Part shown: piece after piece, positions 62,890-64,000 of the stretch
Numbering within the stretch: the first letter of the stretch is position 1
Layout: each line of letters begins with the position of its first letter
DNA from: Rhodoplanes sp. Z2-YC6860
GTDB lineage: Bacteria > Pseudomonadota > Alphaproteobacteria > Rhizobiales > Xanthobacteraceae
Assembly: GCF_001579845.1 (NCBI RefSeq)
Contig: NZ_CP007440.1
Span: forward strand, 124,001 to 188,000
DNA length: 64,000 nt
Reading direction: 5' to 3'
Notes under the pieces: model-generated
What the model saw: only the letters and a program-made list of their open reading frames with translations
Told to the model about the DNA's origin: nothing
The model's database searches: none
Position numbers and translations under genes: made by a program

Positions 62890-63646
62890 GGCGGTGGGTA
62901 GGCCCACACTCGCGCGCATCCCGTCAACATCCATCCAGGCGTGATTCATCGGCCCCTTCAATGCAGGCGCGGGGCCGGCGCCTCTATTCTTTCTTGTCCC
63001 TCACATGCGTGAGGGCGCGGAGCGCCGGTTGGCGCTACGTCTCAGTCGACACCCCTTGCGAGGGTGCCGCGGGCTTGTTGCGAAGCCCGCTCGCCTTCCG
63101 GCGCTCCACTGGCGGCGATTTATCGCGATACCCTCGCTCGAGATTCGATCGGACGGTGCGGGACGAACCCTTCCCTACGGCCGCGTTGCCTTGGCCCTTC
63201 ACCCGATCGCGCCCTGCCACTGAAGGCGGCCCCCTCATCGGGGACGGACGATGGCATCGCACCCTGGGACGTGGTCACGAGCCACGCCTGCAGGCGCCAC
63301 ACCCCGCTCCGCCAAACAGACGTCTCTAGATGACGCCCTCAACGAGCGAGGCAAATCAGAACTTATCAAGAACATCACTGTGCGTCAACAGCTACAAATT
63401 TTCGACGCTACCCGCATCGTGACGCGAGCATCGGCGCACTTGGTGCAGCATCCAGCATTTTGCGCATCGCCTCAGGCTGGTCTGGTGCGCCCAGGGAACA
63501 AAACGCCACGCAGCACGGAACCAATGATCGCGGATTGAGTTAGTGCGAACCTACTAGGTCACTGATTGAAAGGAACTAGATAGCTCCGCGACGTGTTAGC
63601 ACGACGCCCATGTGCGGCTTCAGCCTATTAAGAAAGGGGGATCGCC
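62890..63646. other. 757-base gap with consecutive hairpins, no credible gene
   Basis: Open frames exist but are Arg/Pro-rich with no motif. Four hairpins follow each other: CCCTCAC/GTGAGGG (62998-63015), AGCGCC-GGTT-GGCGCT (63021-63036), CCCT-TGCG-AGGG (63053-63064) and GCGGGCTT/AAGCCCGC (63069-63090). The stretch from about 63330 is less GC-rich and leads to the next gene. It could be a structured RNA, a repeat or a leftover of a mobile element. Confidence 0.45.
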
Positions 63647-64000
63647 ATGAATAAGATAAACGCGCGCGCGGAGACCGAACCGCTGCAGCAAATAGCGTCT
63701 GCTCTGAGGGATGGACTCATCGTCGTGGATCATGATGGTCAAATCGTCTGGCTGGACGAGAGCACCCAGCGGACCGTTAACGGCGGCCTGCAGCAACTGA
63801 CATTGCCAGTCGCCCGAAACCAGCGGCCAGCCGTGGACTGCTTCCTATCGACCGTAGAGGTCGTCATCAACGGCGAGCAAAGGACCTTGTGCGTGTTGCA
63901 AGAGACCTCGGAAAGCAAAGAGGCAGGCCAGGACATCATTGCCGCCGTCGAAGCCGTGATGTCGGACACGTCGTGGTTCACACGAACGATTGTCGAGAAA
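63647..64000 (+). CDS. PAS-type regulator, N-terminal part (cut by window end)
   Basis: The frame is open for 118 codons to the window edge. ATG 63647 follows AAAGGGGGA. 'ALRDGLIVVDHDGQIVWLDE' looks like the start of a small PAS domain, and 'VEVVINGEQRTLCVLQETSE' closes it; 'AVEAVMSDTSWFTRTIVEK' is a linker helix. To my memory, similar proteins in Bradyrhizobium relatives continue into a LuxR-type DNA-binding domain. That part lies outside the window, so the class is an inference. The gene has no visible partner here. Confidence 0.65.
   Translation, partial: MNKINARAETEPLQQIASALRDGLIVVDHDGQIVWLDESTQRTVNGGLQQLTLPVARNQRPAVDCFLSTVEVVINGEQRTLCVLQETSESKEAGQDIIAAVEAVMSDTSWFTRTIVEK

Overview
The window is GC-rich chromosomal DNA of an alphaproteobacterium, most likely of the order Hyphomicrobiales (Bradyrhizobium/Rhodopseudomonas/Xanthobacteraceae relatives). 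The reasons are the gene order nusA-ylxR-infB-rbfA-truB-rpsO-pnp, a PAS regulator and DUF1127-type protein typical of the group, many periplasmic Bug/TctC receptors, and several families of dispersed palindromic repeats between genes. Species cannot be fixed from sequence alone.

Layout. 1-7.9 kb: the conserved translation and RNA-decay operon, with a long hairpin in the rpsO-pnp gap. 8-18.7 kb: housekeeping and regulatory genes (small DUF1127-like protein, Crp-type regulator, 11-TPR SPINDLY/OGT-like glycosyltransferase, a three-part Aas-type phospholipid acyltransferase, a YiaA-PspA-TetR envelope-stress block with three operator-like sites, an MFS transporter). 18.7-27.9 kb: a minus-strand run encoding one TctA/TctB membrane pair, a CocE-type hydrolase and five tandem Bug receptors. 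28.1-62 kb: a long catabolic region. It holds four cupin proteins, two aldolase-II plus amidohydrolase pairs, an orphan EutA-like chaperone, the three parts of a Rieske oxygenase system (oxygenase, ferredoxin, and a reductase 4 kb away), PanB-like and PdxA-like enzymes with altered active sites, an amidase with an AtzG-like small partner, zinc and 6PGDH-type dehydrogenases, a ThDP enzyme, an MmgE/PrpD protein and three more Bug-type receptors. 62-64 kb: a collagen-like exported protein, a hairpin-rich gap, and the start of a PAS-type regulator cut by the window edge.

How the genes may work together: the mix of many extracytoplasmic receptors, few permeases, ring-hydroxylating oxygenase parts, cupins, decarboxylase-type amidohydrolases and dehydrogenases suggests uptake and breakdown of one or more carboxylated (perhaps aromatic or amide-bearing) compounds. 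The substrate is not readable from the sequence. A near-shared palindrome in front of the first cupin gene and in front of the IclR gene hints at common control.

The clearest special system is an IS110-family element (48551-49682). It carries a candidate bridge RNA in front of its transposase. The two target guide segments match the flanking DNA on both sides of the insertion, and at least one donor guide matches the element end. Its target is a dispersed chromosomal repeat, which it has split in two.
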